In this document: positions 55,754 through 63,601 of the stretch, one piece after another
Position numbering within the stretch: the first letter of the stretch is position 1
How the letters are laid out: each line of letters opens with the position of its first letter
NCBI GenBank assembly: GCA_944389415.1
Contig: CALXMF010000011.1
Span: forward strand, 1-63,601
Direction: 5' to 3'
Source of the DNA: an uncultured Spirochaetota bacterium
GTDB taxonomy: Bacteria; Spirochaetota; Spirochaetia; Treponematales; Treponemataceae
DNA: 63,601 nt
The notes under the pieces: model-generated
The model's input: only the letters and a program-made list of their open reading frames with translations
Told to the model about the DNA's origin: nothing
Database searches by the model: none
Position numbers and translations under genes: made by a program

Positions 55754-56326
55754 ACCATTATTCCGGCTGATAATGTGATATTCCAACCCTGAACGGCAGT
55801 TGCGCAGCTCTATAGAGACAACAGAACCGTAACGGGTTGGAAAATACGGTACTATGCCGGCGGCGTATTTATAGAGGCGGTTCAGAGCATTCTGTTCTTT
55901 TTCTGAAAGACGCTGACCGTACATAACACAATCGCCATTTTGTTTATAATACCGTATCAGATTGGTGCCATTCGCCGCGCCGGCATTATTCTGCCCTCGT
56001 ATTCTATATGGAAATAAAACCGTACCCGCGCCGCATTTTACCGCGATAAAATCAAATATCAGAGACTCAACTCTCCATGACCGTTCAACAGCCCCGATTT
56101 CACTACCTTCTGAATCATACAGTTTAAAATTAGCGCTGATGCTGTCTTCTCCTGAACCAAACACCCGAAACTTTACCGGTGTATATGTAGGAATTCCCGT
56201 CAGCACCTGCGCCGCGGTCTTATAACTAATCGTAATATACGCCCATGCGGCAGCGGCTATAATGAGTACCGCACCAATCAGTATGCCGGCGGCTTTAACA
56301 GCAAAAGGGATTTTTTTTTCAGCCAT
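55730..56326 (-). CDS. Membrane-anchored protein, unknown function
   Basis: A 198-residue protein with one N-terminal transmembrane segment (about 9-31) and an extracytoplasmic mixed alpha/beta domain. I do not recognise a family. The start shares a base with the ligA stop (TAATG), so it is made with LigA from one message. The gene's end overlaps the convergent M23 gene. Confidence 0.65.
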   Translation of the reverse strand: MAEKKIPFAVKAAGILIGAVLIIAAAAWAYITISYKTAAQVLTGIPTYTPVKFRVFGSGEDSISANFKLYDSEGSEIGAVERSWRVESLIFDFIAVKCGAGTVLFPYRIRGQNNAGAANGTNLIRYYKQNGDCVMYGQRLSEKEQNALNRLYKYAAGIVPYFPTRYGSVVSIELRNCRSGLEYHIISRNNGSLMLGTE

Positions 56327-58257
56327 TAACTATTCTCCTGAGCAAGCATCTGCAAAAATTCTTTTTCCGTCACTACCGGTATCCCAAGCTCGGCGGCCTT
56401 TCTGTTTTTTGACGAACCGCTTGAGACATCATTCGTCACCAGATACGAAAGATCCTTTGTGACCGATGACTTTGTGGTTCCTCCTGCGGCCTTTACCATT
56501 TTCTCCGCGTCAGAACGCTTCATCGTGGTAAGCTCGCCGGTAAAACAAAAACTTTTTCCTGATAAAATACCAGTATGAGAACCGGTTATCGTAATATATT
56601 TTGATGCGAGAAAACGCATTTCTTCTTGATTTTCACGCAGGCCGTCAACAAGCGTGTGCGCCGTTATTTCGCCAAAACCAAACACAGCGGCAATAGATTG
56701 TTCATCCGCCTCAAGCAGTTTCTCAAGCGTATCAAATCCCGCTGCCACAAGCCGTTCAACAAGTGTTTCGCCAATACCTTCTATATCAAAACCGGCAATA
56801 AAAACAGCAAGCGAAACTGTCCGGTGAGCAGCAATTGATTTAATAACTTTTCTCGCGCCTAAAGAAACCTTTTCTTTTGAAAGACTTTCTTCCGTTAAAA
56901 AATACGGCGCAAGATCAGTTTCTGTTAACGTATACATATCACGTACAGCACGGAGACGGCCTGAGTCAAACAGACCTTTTAAGAGCGTGTCGCCAAAATC
57001 ACGTATCTCAAGAACACTTATCCATTTTTCAAGCCTGTGATGCAGTTTTTTAGGGCACTCTTTATTTGGACAGATAAGACGGGTCCCCTCATCAAGCAAA
57101 GCGCTGCCGCAGACAGCGCAGCGAGAAGGAAAAACAATATCACTTTCAAATTCCAATTCGCCGGGATGTTTTACCACACTTTCTATCTTGGGAATAATTT
57201 CCCCGCGTTTCGTAACAACAATATGACTGCCTATTTTAATATCCAGATTTCTGATAGTGTTTGGATTAACGAGACTGGCCCGCTTTACAGTCGTACCGGC
57301 AAGCTCAACAGGATCAAATAACCCAATCGGCGTATACGTGGCGCCTGATTCACTCCATTCTACCTGCCGGAGAATTGAGACGGCTTCTTCCAAACTGAAT
57401 TTAAAAGCTATCTGCCGGTCAGGCCGCGCGCGGTAGGCGTCTTCTCTGTTAATCGCCCGTTCTTTTACTACAAGACCATCAATATCATACGGCAGCGTCT
57501 GCCGTATCTCCATCACCTCGGCACGATAATCAATTACATCCTGCGGCGTTTTGCAGATATGAAGCGGAACAACGGTAAAACCGCAGGCAGTAAGCCACGC
57601 GACTTTTTCTTCTTCATCAGTAAAAAACTGCTCACTGTTATCAAACCACGCGTCATAGCAAATTACCAGCAGATGTTCACACCCCTGCCCGTCTTTGCGC
57701 CTCATCAAGCCGTTAGCCGCGTTGCGGCAGTTCGCTTTATCACTGAACAGGCTGTTATGCACATCATGTTCCATAACAACTTCACCGCGTATACCGCCGG
57801 AACAGGCAAGCGGAACACCATCCTTCATCAGATAGGGAACAACACCGCGCATTTTTTTTGCATTTGCGGTAATCACATCTCCAGTCTCACCATCACCGCG
57901 GGTAACAGCACGAACAAGCACACCATTATCATACTGCAATTCAAGACTCGCGCCGTCAAGCTTATATTCTACCAGATATTCCGCGTACCGGTGCTTTTCA
58001 GCCCAGCTTAAAAACGCCTGCGGGTCAGCGGCTTTCTCCTGACTGCCCATAGGAATACGATGGCGCGCTTTTGGAAAATTTCCTGAGTCAGCGCCGACTT
58101 TCTGAAACAGTTCATTATCCGGATCTAGGAGCTTTAATTCATCCCACAGTGAATCAAATTCAGCATCTGATATTTCGGCTTCGCCATTATAATACGAATC
58201 CTGATAACGGAGAATCAGGTTTTCCAGCGTATGAATACGTTCCGCACTCTCCATCAT
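56326..58257 (-). CDS. ligA: NAD-dependent DNA ligase
   Basis: LigA seals nicks in DNA with NAD. The adenylation lysine lies in [17 protein letters not shown]. An OB domain, the zinc finger with CAVCGS and [12 protein letters not shown], a helix-hairpin-helix domain and a C-terminal BRCT domain ([19 protein letters not shown]) follow in order. At 643 residues it is slightly shorter than the usual ~670. It overlaps trmB upstream by 4 bases. Confidence 0.94.
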   Translation of the reverse strand: MMESAERIHTLENLILRYQDSYYNGEAEISDAEFDSLWDELKLLDPDNELFQKVGADSGNFPKARHRIPMGSQEKAADPQAFLSWAEKHRYAEYLVEYKLDGASLELQYDNGVLVRAVTRGDGETGDVITANAKKMRGVVPYLMKDGVPLACSGGIRGEVVMEHDVHNSLFSDKANCRNAANGLMRRKDGQGCEHLLVICYDAWFDNSEQFFTDEEEKVAWLTACGFTVVPLHICKTPQDVIDYRAEVMEIRQTLPYDIDGLVVKERAINREDAYRARPDRQIAFKFSLEEAVSILRQVEWSESGATYTPIGLFDPVELAGTTVKRASLVNPNTIRNLDIKIGSHIVVTKRGEIIPKIESVVKHPGELEFESDIVFPSRCAVCGSALLDEGTRLICPNKECPKKLHHRLEKWISVLEIRDFGDTLLKGLFDSGRLRAVRDMYTLTETDLAPYFLTEESLSKEKVSLGARKVIKSIAAHRTVSLAVFIAGFDIEGIGETLVERLVAAGFDTLEKLLEADEQSIAAVFGFGEITAHTLVDGLRENQEEMRFLASKYITITGSHTGILSGKSFCFTGELTTMKRSDAEKMVKAAGGTTKSSVTKDLSYLVTNDVSSGSSKNRKAAELGIPVVTEKEFLQMLAQENS

Positions 58258-58949
58258 TCAGCATCCTTGCGTATAAAATACATTTCACGTATGACTCTCT
58301 CGGCCTGCAGCCCTTTTCGCTCAAATTTTGTCTCAGGCCGCCATTCCTGTTTTTCGGCGAAACCGCTGTATCGGTTTTCGAGCAGCGGTGTCTGCGTAAG
58401 CTGCTCAAGAGCAAATTCCGCATATGGTTCCCAATCCGTTACCGCGTATATATAACCGTCTTTTTCAAGTTTGCGCGCAATCAAATCAGTGCGGGGACGC
58501 TGCAAAAGACGGCGCTTATGATGACGCTTTTTAGGCCAGGGGTCAGGAAAAAATATGTGAAAACCGGAAACACTGTTATCCGGAATCATGTATTCAAGTA
58601 CCTCAAGCGCGTCATGCTCAATGATAAAGAGATTTGACAGATTATTGCGTTCTATTTCTCCCAGCAGTCTGCCCACTCCGGGACGATGTACTTCTATTCC
58701 AATATAATTTATCTGCGGATTCTGCTGAGCAATAACCGCAGTAGCAGCGCCCATTCCAAATCCTATCTCAATAACCACGGGATTGGTATTTTCAAAAATA
58801 TCAGCAAAATTCAGATACTGATCAGAAAAAGGAATACACCATCTCCCCGATAAATCCGTATAATTCTGCTGCTGGGCATCGGTCATCCGCCCTGTGCGCA
58901 GCACAAATGTTTTTATCGCGCGAAAAGCAGAATCCTGCTCCGTATTCAT
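58254..58949 (-). CDS. trmB: tRNA (guanine-N7)-methyltransferase TrmB
   Basis: TrmB methylates G46 of tRNA with SAM. The SAM-binding segment [17 protein letters not shown] and the catalytic region [20 protein letters not shown] are diagnostic. ATG 58949 gives 231 residues and follows GAGGAG; a frame to 59012 overlaps the upstream gene. It is coupled to ligA. Confidence 0.92.
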   Translation of the reverse strand: MNTEQDSAFRAIKTFVLRTGRMTDAQQQNYTDLSGRWCIPFSDQYLNFADIFENTNPVVIEIGFGMGAATAVIAQQNPQINYIGIEVHRPGVGRLLGEIERNNLSNLFIIEHDALEVLEYMIPDNSVSGFHIFFPDPWPKKRHHKRRLLQRPRTDLIARKLEKDGYIYAVTDWEPYAEFALEQLTQTPLLENRYSGFAEKQEWRPETKFERKGLQAERVIREMYFIRKDAE

Positions 58950-58978
58950 AGTCTCCTCATATATATTCAAAATTATAT

Positions 58979-59644
58979 TTACGTAATTTCTCTGCCCGCA
59001 GGCAGGATACACACCGCGTCACTATCATGCACAGACAGACACAGTCTGACATAGGCCGCGTTTTTATAGACAGCCTGTATATCCTCGTACGAACGCCATT
59101 CAGGACGCTGTTTGCCAGAATACACCAGTGTGCCGTCTTCAGCATATACCAGCAGCGATACATCAGATTTTTCGTAATACGCGGCTTTTGCCTCCTGCCA
59201 TTTCAGGTCATACAGCTCTTCCGGTATAGAAAGCGAAAACTGCGCGACCGCTGTCTGATCAGCTAAGTCAGTATACACAATATCATATGTCCCGCCAGGA
59301 AGCCTCCCTCCATGCGCCGGCATAATAAACCCGCTGCCAACCCATAAACCACTGTCTATAACAGCAGGACTGCCGCTGCCAATAATGAGAGGGTTATTCA
59401 CATACCATTCCAGATTTTCACTCTGATTGATAAGCGTAATAGAATCAACACGGGAAGGCTGAGACACCGGCTGAACAAATACGGACAATGACACAACCGG
59501 TATCTCTGTATCTGTCTGATAATCAAAAACAAGCTGCGCCGATACTGCCGAAATAGAAGGAGCTGAATCAGCGCACGACAAGAGCCATACCAGAGAAAAT
59601 AAACTGATCAGTATACAGAAAATACTTCTACGCAAGAAGAACAT
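58979..59644 (-). CDS. Lipoprotein, unknown function
   Basis: A 221-residue protein with a lipoprotein-like signal peptide (basic start, then WLLSC, a relaxed lipobox). The mature region is beta-rich, with no family I recognise. It lies about 30 bases upstream of trmB and 8 bases after the 59653 gene, so it is probably part of that transcript. Confidence 0.65.
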   Translation of the reverse strand: MFFLRRSIFCILISLFSLVWLLSCADSAPSISAVSAQLVFDYQTDTEIPVVSLSVFVQPVSQPSRVDSITLINQSENLEWYVNNPLIIGSGSPAVIDSGLWVGSGFIMPAHGGRLPGGTYDIVYTDLADQTAVAQFSLSIPEELYDLKWQEAKAAYYEKSDVSLLVYAEDGTLVYSGKQRPEWRSYEDIQAVYKNAAYVRLCLSVHDSDAVCILPAGREIT

Positions 59645-59652
59645 GAACCTGT

Positions 59653-60810
59653 TTAGAAATTCAGTATTAAGTTCATTATCGTAAGATCCTCCAGGGAACT
59701 GCGATTAACAATCGACTCAAGCTTTATATTAAGCTTTTTACACATTTCGTCAAGATAGGTTAAATAATAAAATCCAAGATCTGTATTCTTCTGAGCGGAG
59801 GATAATTCATAATAATAATCAATCAGGCTGAAAGTTCTTCCGTTCAGTCTTGTCGCGTCTATTTTTGATGAATCAACAGAATCATCATTTGTATGCAGCG
59901 AAATCTGCAAACGTCCCTGTTTGCCAATCGACACAGAACCGCCGCCAAGCATCCAGGTAAGATACACAAGATGATGTTTTTCTTTTAATTCCTGTAACAG
60001 TTTCGCGCGTATTTCAGTATCTGTTATTATCGACGGGATATCAGTTCTGGAGGGAAATTTACTGTGCGCTGATTTTATCAGATTCATATTCTCACAATTT
60101 CTGGCAAGCTCTACAACAAGCATCGCAATATAATCAGCCACTTTGCTTTTTTCCATATACACATCAAGTATATGCTGCACAATAGAGAGAATTTCTTCAG
60201 CGCCTTCTGAGTTATAGAACTTCAGTATAATATACCAGTTCATAAGATTCAGACGGTTGAGAAATTTTTCTGATAAAAACGTCTGAATATTCTTTTCGTC
60301 AGAGGACAGACTTTCATCAGAAAGAATACGCTTCCACAGAGGTTCAAGCAGTTTTTTCCGGGCAAGATTAATACTCTCCTGCTTATCAGAAAAAAATGTT
60401 CTGAGTACCGACTCATCTTTTAGTGTTTTTCCATCAAGCAGATGTGTCGGATGAGAGCGGTTATATTTTCTGATACACTCCGTCTCAACAATAGCGGCAG
60501 CCACCTGCCGGTCAAACTGTTTATAAAGCAGTGAATAGACAATAACTTTGGATAAATCAATGAGCTCATCACCATGAGATGAAAAATCAGTCATTGACAC
60601 TTCTATATTAGAAATATAATCAAGCAGAATCATACGCTGAATCGACTGCGGAGTAAAATTAACCAGCGCGATTCCATATTGTTCCTGATTATTCGCCAGT
60701 TTTATACGAAACAGTTTTTTTCCATGACTGATAAAATATGAAACTCCATTCGTGGTTAATATCAGTTTAACAGGCAAATTCAGAAGCGGATTTTTTTTTA
60801 CAGCACACAT
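59653..60810 (-). CDS. Conserved-looking cytoplasmic protein, unknown function
   Basis: A 385-residue soluble protein. The first ~90 residues look beta-rich (GVSYFISHGKKLFRIKLA, QYGIALVNFTPQ). The rest is mostly helical, with a beta stretch (about 287-310) around GGGSVSIGKQGRLQISLH. No signal, membrane segment or known motif is visible. AAGAGG-like sequence and a near-consensus promoter precede it. It leads the minus-strand run to ligA. Confidence 0.65.
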   Translation of the reverse strand: MCAVKKNPLLNLPVKLILTTNGVSYFISHGKKLFRIKLANNQEQYGIALVNFTPQSIQRMILLDYISNIEVSMTDFSSHGDELIDLSKVIVYSLLYKQFDRQVAAAIVETECIRKYNRSHPTHLLDGKTLKDESVLRTFFSDKQESINLARKKLLEPLWKRILSDESLSSDEKNIQTFLSEKFLNRLNLMNWYIILKFYNSEGAEEILSIVQHILDVYMEKSKVADYIAMLVVELARNCENMNLIKSAHSKFPSRTDIPSIITDTEIRAKLLQELKEKHHLVYLTWMLGGGSVSIGKQGRLQISLHTNDDSVDSSKIDATRLNGRTFSLIDYYYELSSAQKNTDLGFYYLTYLDEMCKKLNIKLESIVNRSSLEDLTIMNLILNF

Positions 60811-60839
60811 TTTATTCCTCTTATATACGCAACTTTAAT

Positions 60840-60868
60840 ATTATAACATGAGGGTATTGCGTTGTAAA
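60840..60868 (-). promoter_or_regulatory. Promoter of the 60810-to-ligA transcript
   Basis: On the minus strand TTTACA (60863-60868), a 17-bp spacer and a perfect TATAAT (60840-60845) precede the gene by about 30 bases. Confidence 0.7.
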
Positions 60869-60935
60869 CCTGATAACATACAGGACTTTTTACACCTATA
60901 CTCTATTATCATGCACTAGTTATATATGATATACT

Positions 60936-61140
60936 GTTTTTAATCTTTTTTTGAAACAAAAATACACTATCTTTTATTCGTTTTTAATCTTTTTTTGAAA
61001 CAAAGATACACTATCTTTTATCCGTTTTTAATCTTTTTTTAAAACAAAGATACACTGTTTTTTAGCCATTTTTAATCTTTTTTTGAAATAAAGATACACT
61101 ATTTTTGAAATGTTTTTACACTATTATTGAATCAAAGATA
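60936..61140 (+). repeat. Second 44-bp tandem array, about 4 copies plus remnant
   Basis: The mark TAATC recurs at 60941, 60985, 61029 and 61073, exactly 44 bp apart. A degenerate fifth unit ends near 61140. The unit opens TTTTTAATCTTTTTTTG and continues AAACAAAGATACACT, almost the same first ~31 bases as the array at 90-300. Its last ~13 bases differ (ATCTTTTATTCG-type here). It lies 55 bases downstream of the minus-strand Fic gene. The 384-bp gap 60811-61194 holds only this array and the promoter above. Confidence 0.88.
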
Positions 61141-61194
61141 ACTTAAAAACGGCGAGCGCCGCAGTATTATTATTTATATCCAATCACTGTTATT

Positions 61195-62208
61195 CTACGT
61201 TTTTGAGACAATCTCCCATCTGCCGTTTCTGGCAGCACCATGGCGGATGAGACGGTTTTCTTTTTTCAGCCGCGAAAGAATCCTTTTAACAGTCGCCTCT
61301 GATTTACCAATTTTCTGCGCGATTTCTCCGTAAGTTGCCCCGGGCTTCTCCCGAATAACAGACAGAATACGGTTTACAGGGTCATTTATCGGGTCATTTA
61401 CAAGGTCACTTACAGGGTCATAATAAGAAGCTGCGCCGTAAACAGACTGGAGAATTATCTGAAGCATAAAATCTATAAAAAATCCGCTGTTGCTTTCCGC
61501 AGTACTTTTTTCGATTGCCTCATAATACCGGCCTTGGTTTTCCCAAATCATATTTTCTACAGGCAAGCAGGTAAAAACAGGATTCCACAGTGACAGCAAC
61601 AGAGATTGCCAGAACCGTCCCATGCGGCCATTTCCATCTTCAAACGGATGAATAAATTCAAATTCATAATGAAAAACGCTGCTTTTTATCAGCATATGAT
61701 CCTTGGAGTGTTCTGTCCAGTCAAATAAATCTGAAATCAAAGAAGAAACTCTGTTTGCAGGAGGAGCTATATGAGTGATACCCTCTTTACCTGCTACACA
61801 GACATTTCCGTTTCTAAAAGCACCGGGCCGGTCAATCAAACCACCCATCATCATTCCGTGGGCACGCAACAAATCATTAATACTATAAGGATGAAAATCA
61901 GAAAATTTATCATAAACAAGAAGCGCATTTCGTACTTCTTGAACTTCCCGGAGTGACGCAATTACCATTTTACCGTCTATAAGCGCTGTTACCTGCTCTT
62001 CTGACAGAGTATTACCTTCAATAGCCAGCGAACCACGAACCGTCTTCATTTTATTGATTTTACGTAACCGAATTTCCCCAACCTGTTCAAGATGAATCGC
62101 GAAACGTTCAAGCTGCGCAGATATTTCAGATATGAGATTTATCGTTTCTGATGTAACCTTAAAAGGCGGGTTATACATATTTACAAAACATAACATAGAG
62201 TCTAGCAT
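61195..62208 (-). CDS. Fic-domain protein with C-terminal helix-turn-helix
   Basis: A Fic enzyme, probably nucleotide-transferring. The signature HPFEDGNGRMGRF starts at about residue 187, and the N-terminal inhibitory motif SLAIEG is at 60-65 (class II). The C-terminal domain (about 281-337) is a winged helix: EIAQKIGKSEATVKRILSRL. A linker of four DPVN-like repeats joins the two. Starts at 62208, 62196 or 62178 are possible and none has a good ribosome-binding site. It differs from the Fic protein at the other end of the window in domain spacing and sequence. Confidence 0.84.
   Translation of the reverse strand: MLDSMLCFVNMYNPPFKVTSETINLISEISAQLERFAIHLEQVGEIRLRKINKMKTVRGSLAIEGNTLSEEQVTALIDGKMVIASLREVQEVRNALLVYDKFSDFHPYSINDLLRAHGMMMGGLIDRPGAFRNGNVCVAGKEGITHIAPPANRVSSLISDLFDWTEHSKDHMLIKSSVFHYEFEFIHPFEDGNGRMGRFWQSLLLSLWNPVFTCLPVENMIWENQGRYYEAIEKSTAESNSGFFIDFMLQIILQSVYGAASYYDPVSDLVNDPINDPVNRILSVIREKPGATYGEIAQKIGKSEATVKRILSRLKKENRLIRHGAARNGRWEIVSKT
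61372..61419 (-). repeat. 12-bp coding repeats in the Fic linker
   Basis: Four 12-bp units, one to a DPVS, DLVN, DPIN or DPVN tetrapeptide, encode residues 264-279 between the Fic and DNA-binding domains. The whole-codon period means copy-number change would alter linker length without a frameshift. Confidence 0.75.
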
Positions 62209-62502
62209 TTATCAAGAAAATTTGTATACGTTTTACAAATCATAAGATTAAATGATAAAATATGAGAAATCTAGTACCAACACTCTTTTTATACTTGCTT
62301 TGTATGCATTCGCATAGGGCAGCAATTGTTCGAGTTTGGCGACACAGACTTTTTTAGGATGAGATTTTCAAACTATATCAAATTAGTCTCATAAGAATTT
62401 ACCCAAGATTTTCTTTTCAATTAAATATATGGAACTTAAGTAATGACTATCCTTATATTATTGCTATGTTAGTTTCTGGAAGTGAGTTCATCTAAATGTT
62501 TT
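62209..62502. other. Non-coding gap between Fic and DUF3800 remnants
   Basis: About 294 bases of A/T-rich sequence with no gene that I can support. A weak inverted ATGAGA...TCTCAT pair (62359-62393) is present but has no T-run. Nothing else was recognised. Confidence 0.5.
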
Positions 62503-63531
62503 TTAATCCATCCCCTCATTATTTGGCGATAAGTATTTTAACAAGTCAAGTTTATGACATGGTCTAATAAAACAACTATAAAATTGTATTGCATAAAGTT
62601 TTTTATCATAATTTATATCCTTTCTGCTCAATAAATCTAACATTTTGAGATAGCTGCATACTTCTTTATCTGAGTAATCACTTGGTAAGCTTGAAGAGAT
62701 ACATATTTCAATACTGTTATTTAGAAATGGTTTTATCTCATTTGCAAAGTTATCATTATTAGTATAAGCATAAATTACAGAAGATACAAGAAAATCTACA
62801 ATTTGAAGTGCTACACAGTTTTTGGAGTCTTCCATTTGTATTTCCGACGCGAGATTAAAATTTATTCTGCGTTTTACGCCTTGGAATTCAATATATAACG
62901 ACTGTTCATTTCCAATTTGTACATCTAGAAAATTTTTATAAGCACAAATTGGTTTAGAGTTATCACAAGTAACCTTTAGGGGGTCGCTTCCATCTCCTTC
63001 AAAAGCTGAAAGGAGACTAAGCAAAGCTGTATTTGTAAGATCTAAAATCCAAATATCAGCAGGCTTATCAAATGTTATATCAGAAGCAATTTGTTTCTTA
63101 TAAAGATTACAAAATTGATAAAAATAAATCAATGGATTATTTAAATATGATACGGATCTAATAGATTTAACAAAATCACTGTTTTTATGATTTTTTATAA
63201 ATTCATAAAATTTTTCAAAAATTAATTCAGCACTTTTGTTCGATTGTACAAAATACTCCCAATAAAGAAAATTGGCAAAAAAAATGTGTAATCCAGAATT
63301 ATAGAGAATAGTATTATGTTTTGCAAAAACAGGCTCATAAACATATTCAAATATTTTAGCAGCTAATGCGTATTTTTTATCAGCAAAAACATATTTTACC
63401 TTTCCCGCACACAACTTCCACAATTCTATTAAAAAGTTTTGTCCACGCGTATGTTTTATTATGTTCGTCCCTTTTACTTCTGAATTACCGTACCTATGTT
63501 TTCTTTTTAATTCTAAAAAAGCTGGATTGTG
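62503..63531 (-). pseudogene. 5'-truncated DUF3800 family gene
   Basis: The frame encodes most of a DUF3800 protein, a family of unknown function with an RNase-H-like fold found in mobile and defence contexts. CVALQIVDFLVSSVIYAY near the end and an N-proximal E(V)KG motif are recognisable. In-frame homology continues upstream of the TTG at 63423 to about 63531 (HNPAFLELKRK, SEVKGTNIIK). It then meets TGA (63532-63534) just where the acidic DESG-type motif and first strand should be. No start codon precedes the homologous region. The break coincides with the end repeat at 63529-63569. Confidence 0.65.
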
Positions 63532-63569
63532 TCAAATTTAGTTCGCAATTTTGATTCTGAAAAAAGCCA
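63529..63569 (-). repeat. Right copy of the ~41-bp end repeat (inverted)
   Basis: The minus strand reads TGGCTTTTTTC, then eight bases, then AAATTGCGAACT and an ATTTGACAC end, matching 31-70. It directly joins the 5' break of the DUF3800 gene. Sequence beyond it (63570-63601) is unrelated to the left flank. Confidence 0.6.
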
Positions 63570-63601
63570 CATATCCATCATGCTACGTTAAATAAAATCT
63601 C

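Noticed and set aside
60936-61140. Integron attC sites
   Set aside because: Units are short and lack paired R'/R'' boxes or hairpin arms. No integrase gene is present.
31-63569. The whole window as one mobile element bounded by inverted repeats
   Set aside because: The interior is mostly housekeeping genes (ligA, murC, recJ, pta). There is no transposase or integrase and the repeat match is imperfect.

Overview
The gene content looks like a chromosomal piece of a host-associated spirochaete, most likely Treponema or a close relative. This is inference: no rRNA or tRNA gene was found to anchor it. The support is the lipoproteins with relaxed lipoboxes, a bactofilin/TPR pair, two M23 peptidases, a PEGA-domain exported protein, fermentative genes (pta, clostridial-type 2[4Fe-4S] ferredoxin, deoC) and several TPR or envelope proteins that I recognise only as spirochaete-like. 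Both ends lie in accessory DNA and carry the same ~41-bp sequence in opposite orientation, so the window may be one whole contig that ends in dispersed repeats.

Layout. 1-3,065: accessory cassette with a 44-bp tandem-repeat array, a RhuM-family gene, a 5'-truncated chloramphenicol acetyltransferase and a Fic protein. 3,069-13,470: core genes (mtaB, TPR, bactofilin, pta, deoC, ferredoxin, LysM-M23 peptidase, PEGA protein, PBP1A, ParB-like protein). 13,532-18,148: a GGGtGRT-protein/NifU-like scaffold operon, then larE-larB-larC for the nickel-pincer cofactor. 18,433-20,796: three lipoproteins beside a divergent XRE regulator. 20,871-25,484: flavoprotein, rsmD, TPR proteins, rlmN. 25,564-29,569: a sugar-type ABC importer without an ATPase gene, with a divergent GntR regulator. 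29,621-34,826: leuC-leuD-HD protein and ClC-MATE pairs. 34,938-43,431: papain-like protein, short MutY-like glycosylase, CMP-kinase-like protein, yicC, murC, a large Ig-like lipoprotein, a TSUP permease and a glycosyltransferase. 43,480-55,753 (mostly +): DEAD helicase, hflK-hflC-pseudokinase-like protein, thrC, deoxycytidylate deaminase, recO, pyrimidine phosphorylase, recJ, M23. 55,730-60,810 (-): ligA, trmB and unknown envelope or cytoplasmic proteins. 60,811-63,601: second 44-bp array, second Fic protein and a 5'-truncated DUF3800 gene.

The core genes cover wall synthesis and remodelling (murC, PBP1A, two M23 peptidases, bactofilin), tRNA/rRNA modification (mtaB, rsmD, rlmN, trmB, yicC as an RNase), DNA repair (MutY-like, recO, recJ, ligA) and deoxynucleoside salvage (deoC, pyrimidine phosphorylase, dCMP deaminase). 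The strongest candidates for something not well described are: the two same-phase 44-bp arrays beside Fic/RhuM cassettes at both ends; the GGGtGRT/scaffold pair; the HflKC-linked degenerate kinase-like membrane protein; the XRE-linked lipoprotein cluster; and a ParB-fold protein with a basic amphipathic tail.
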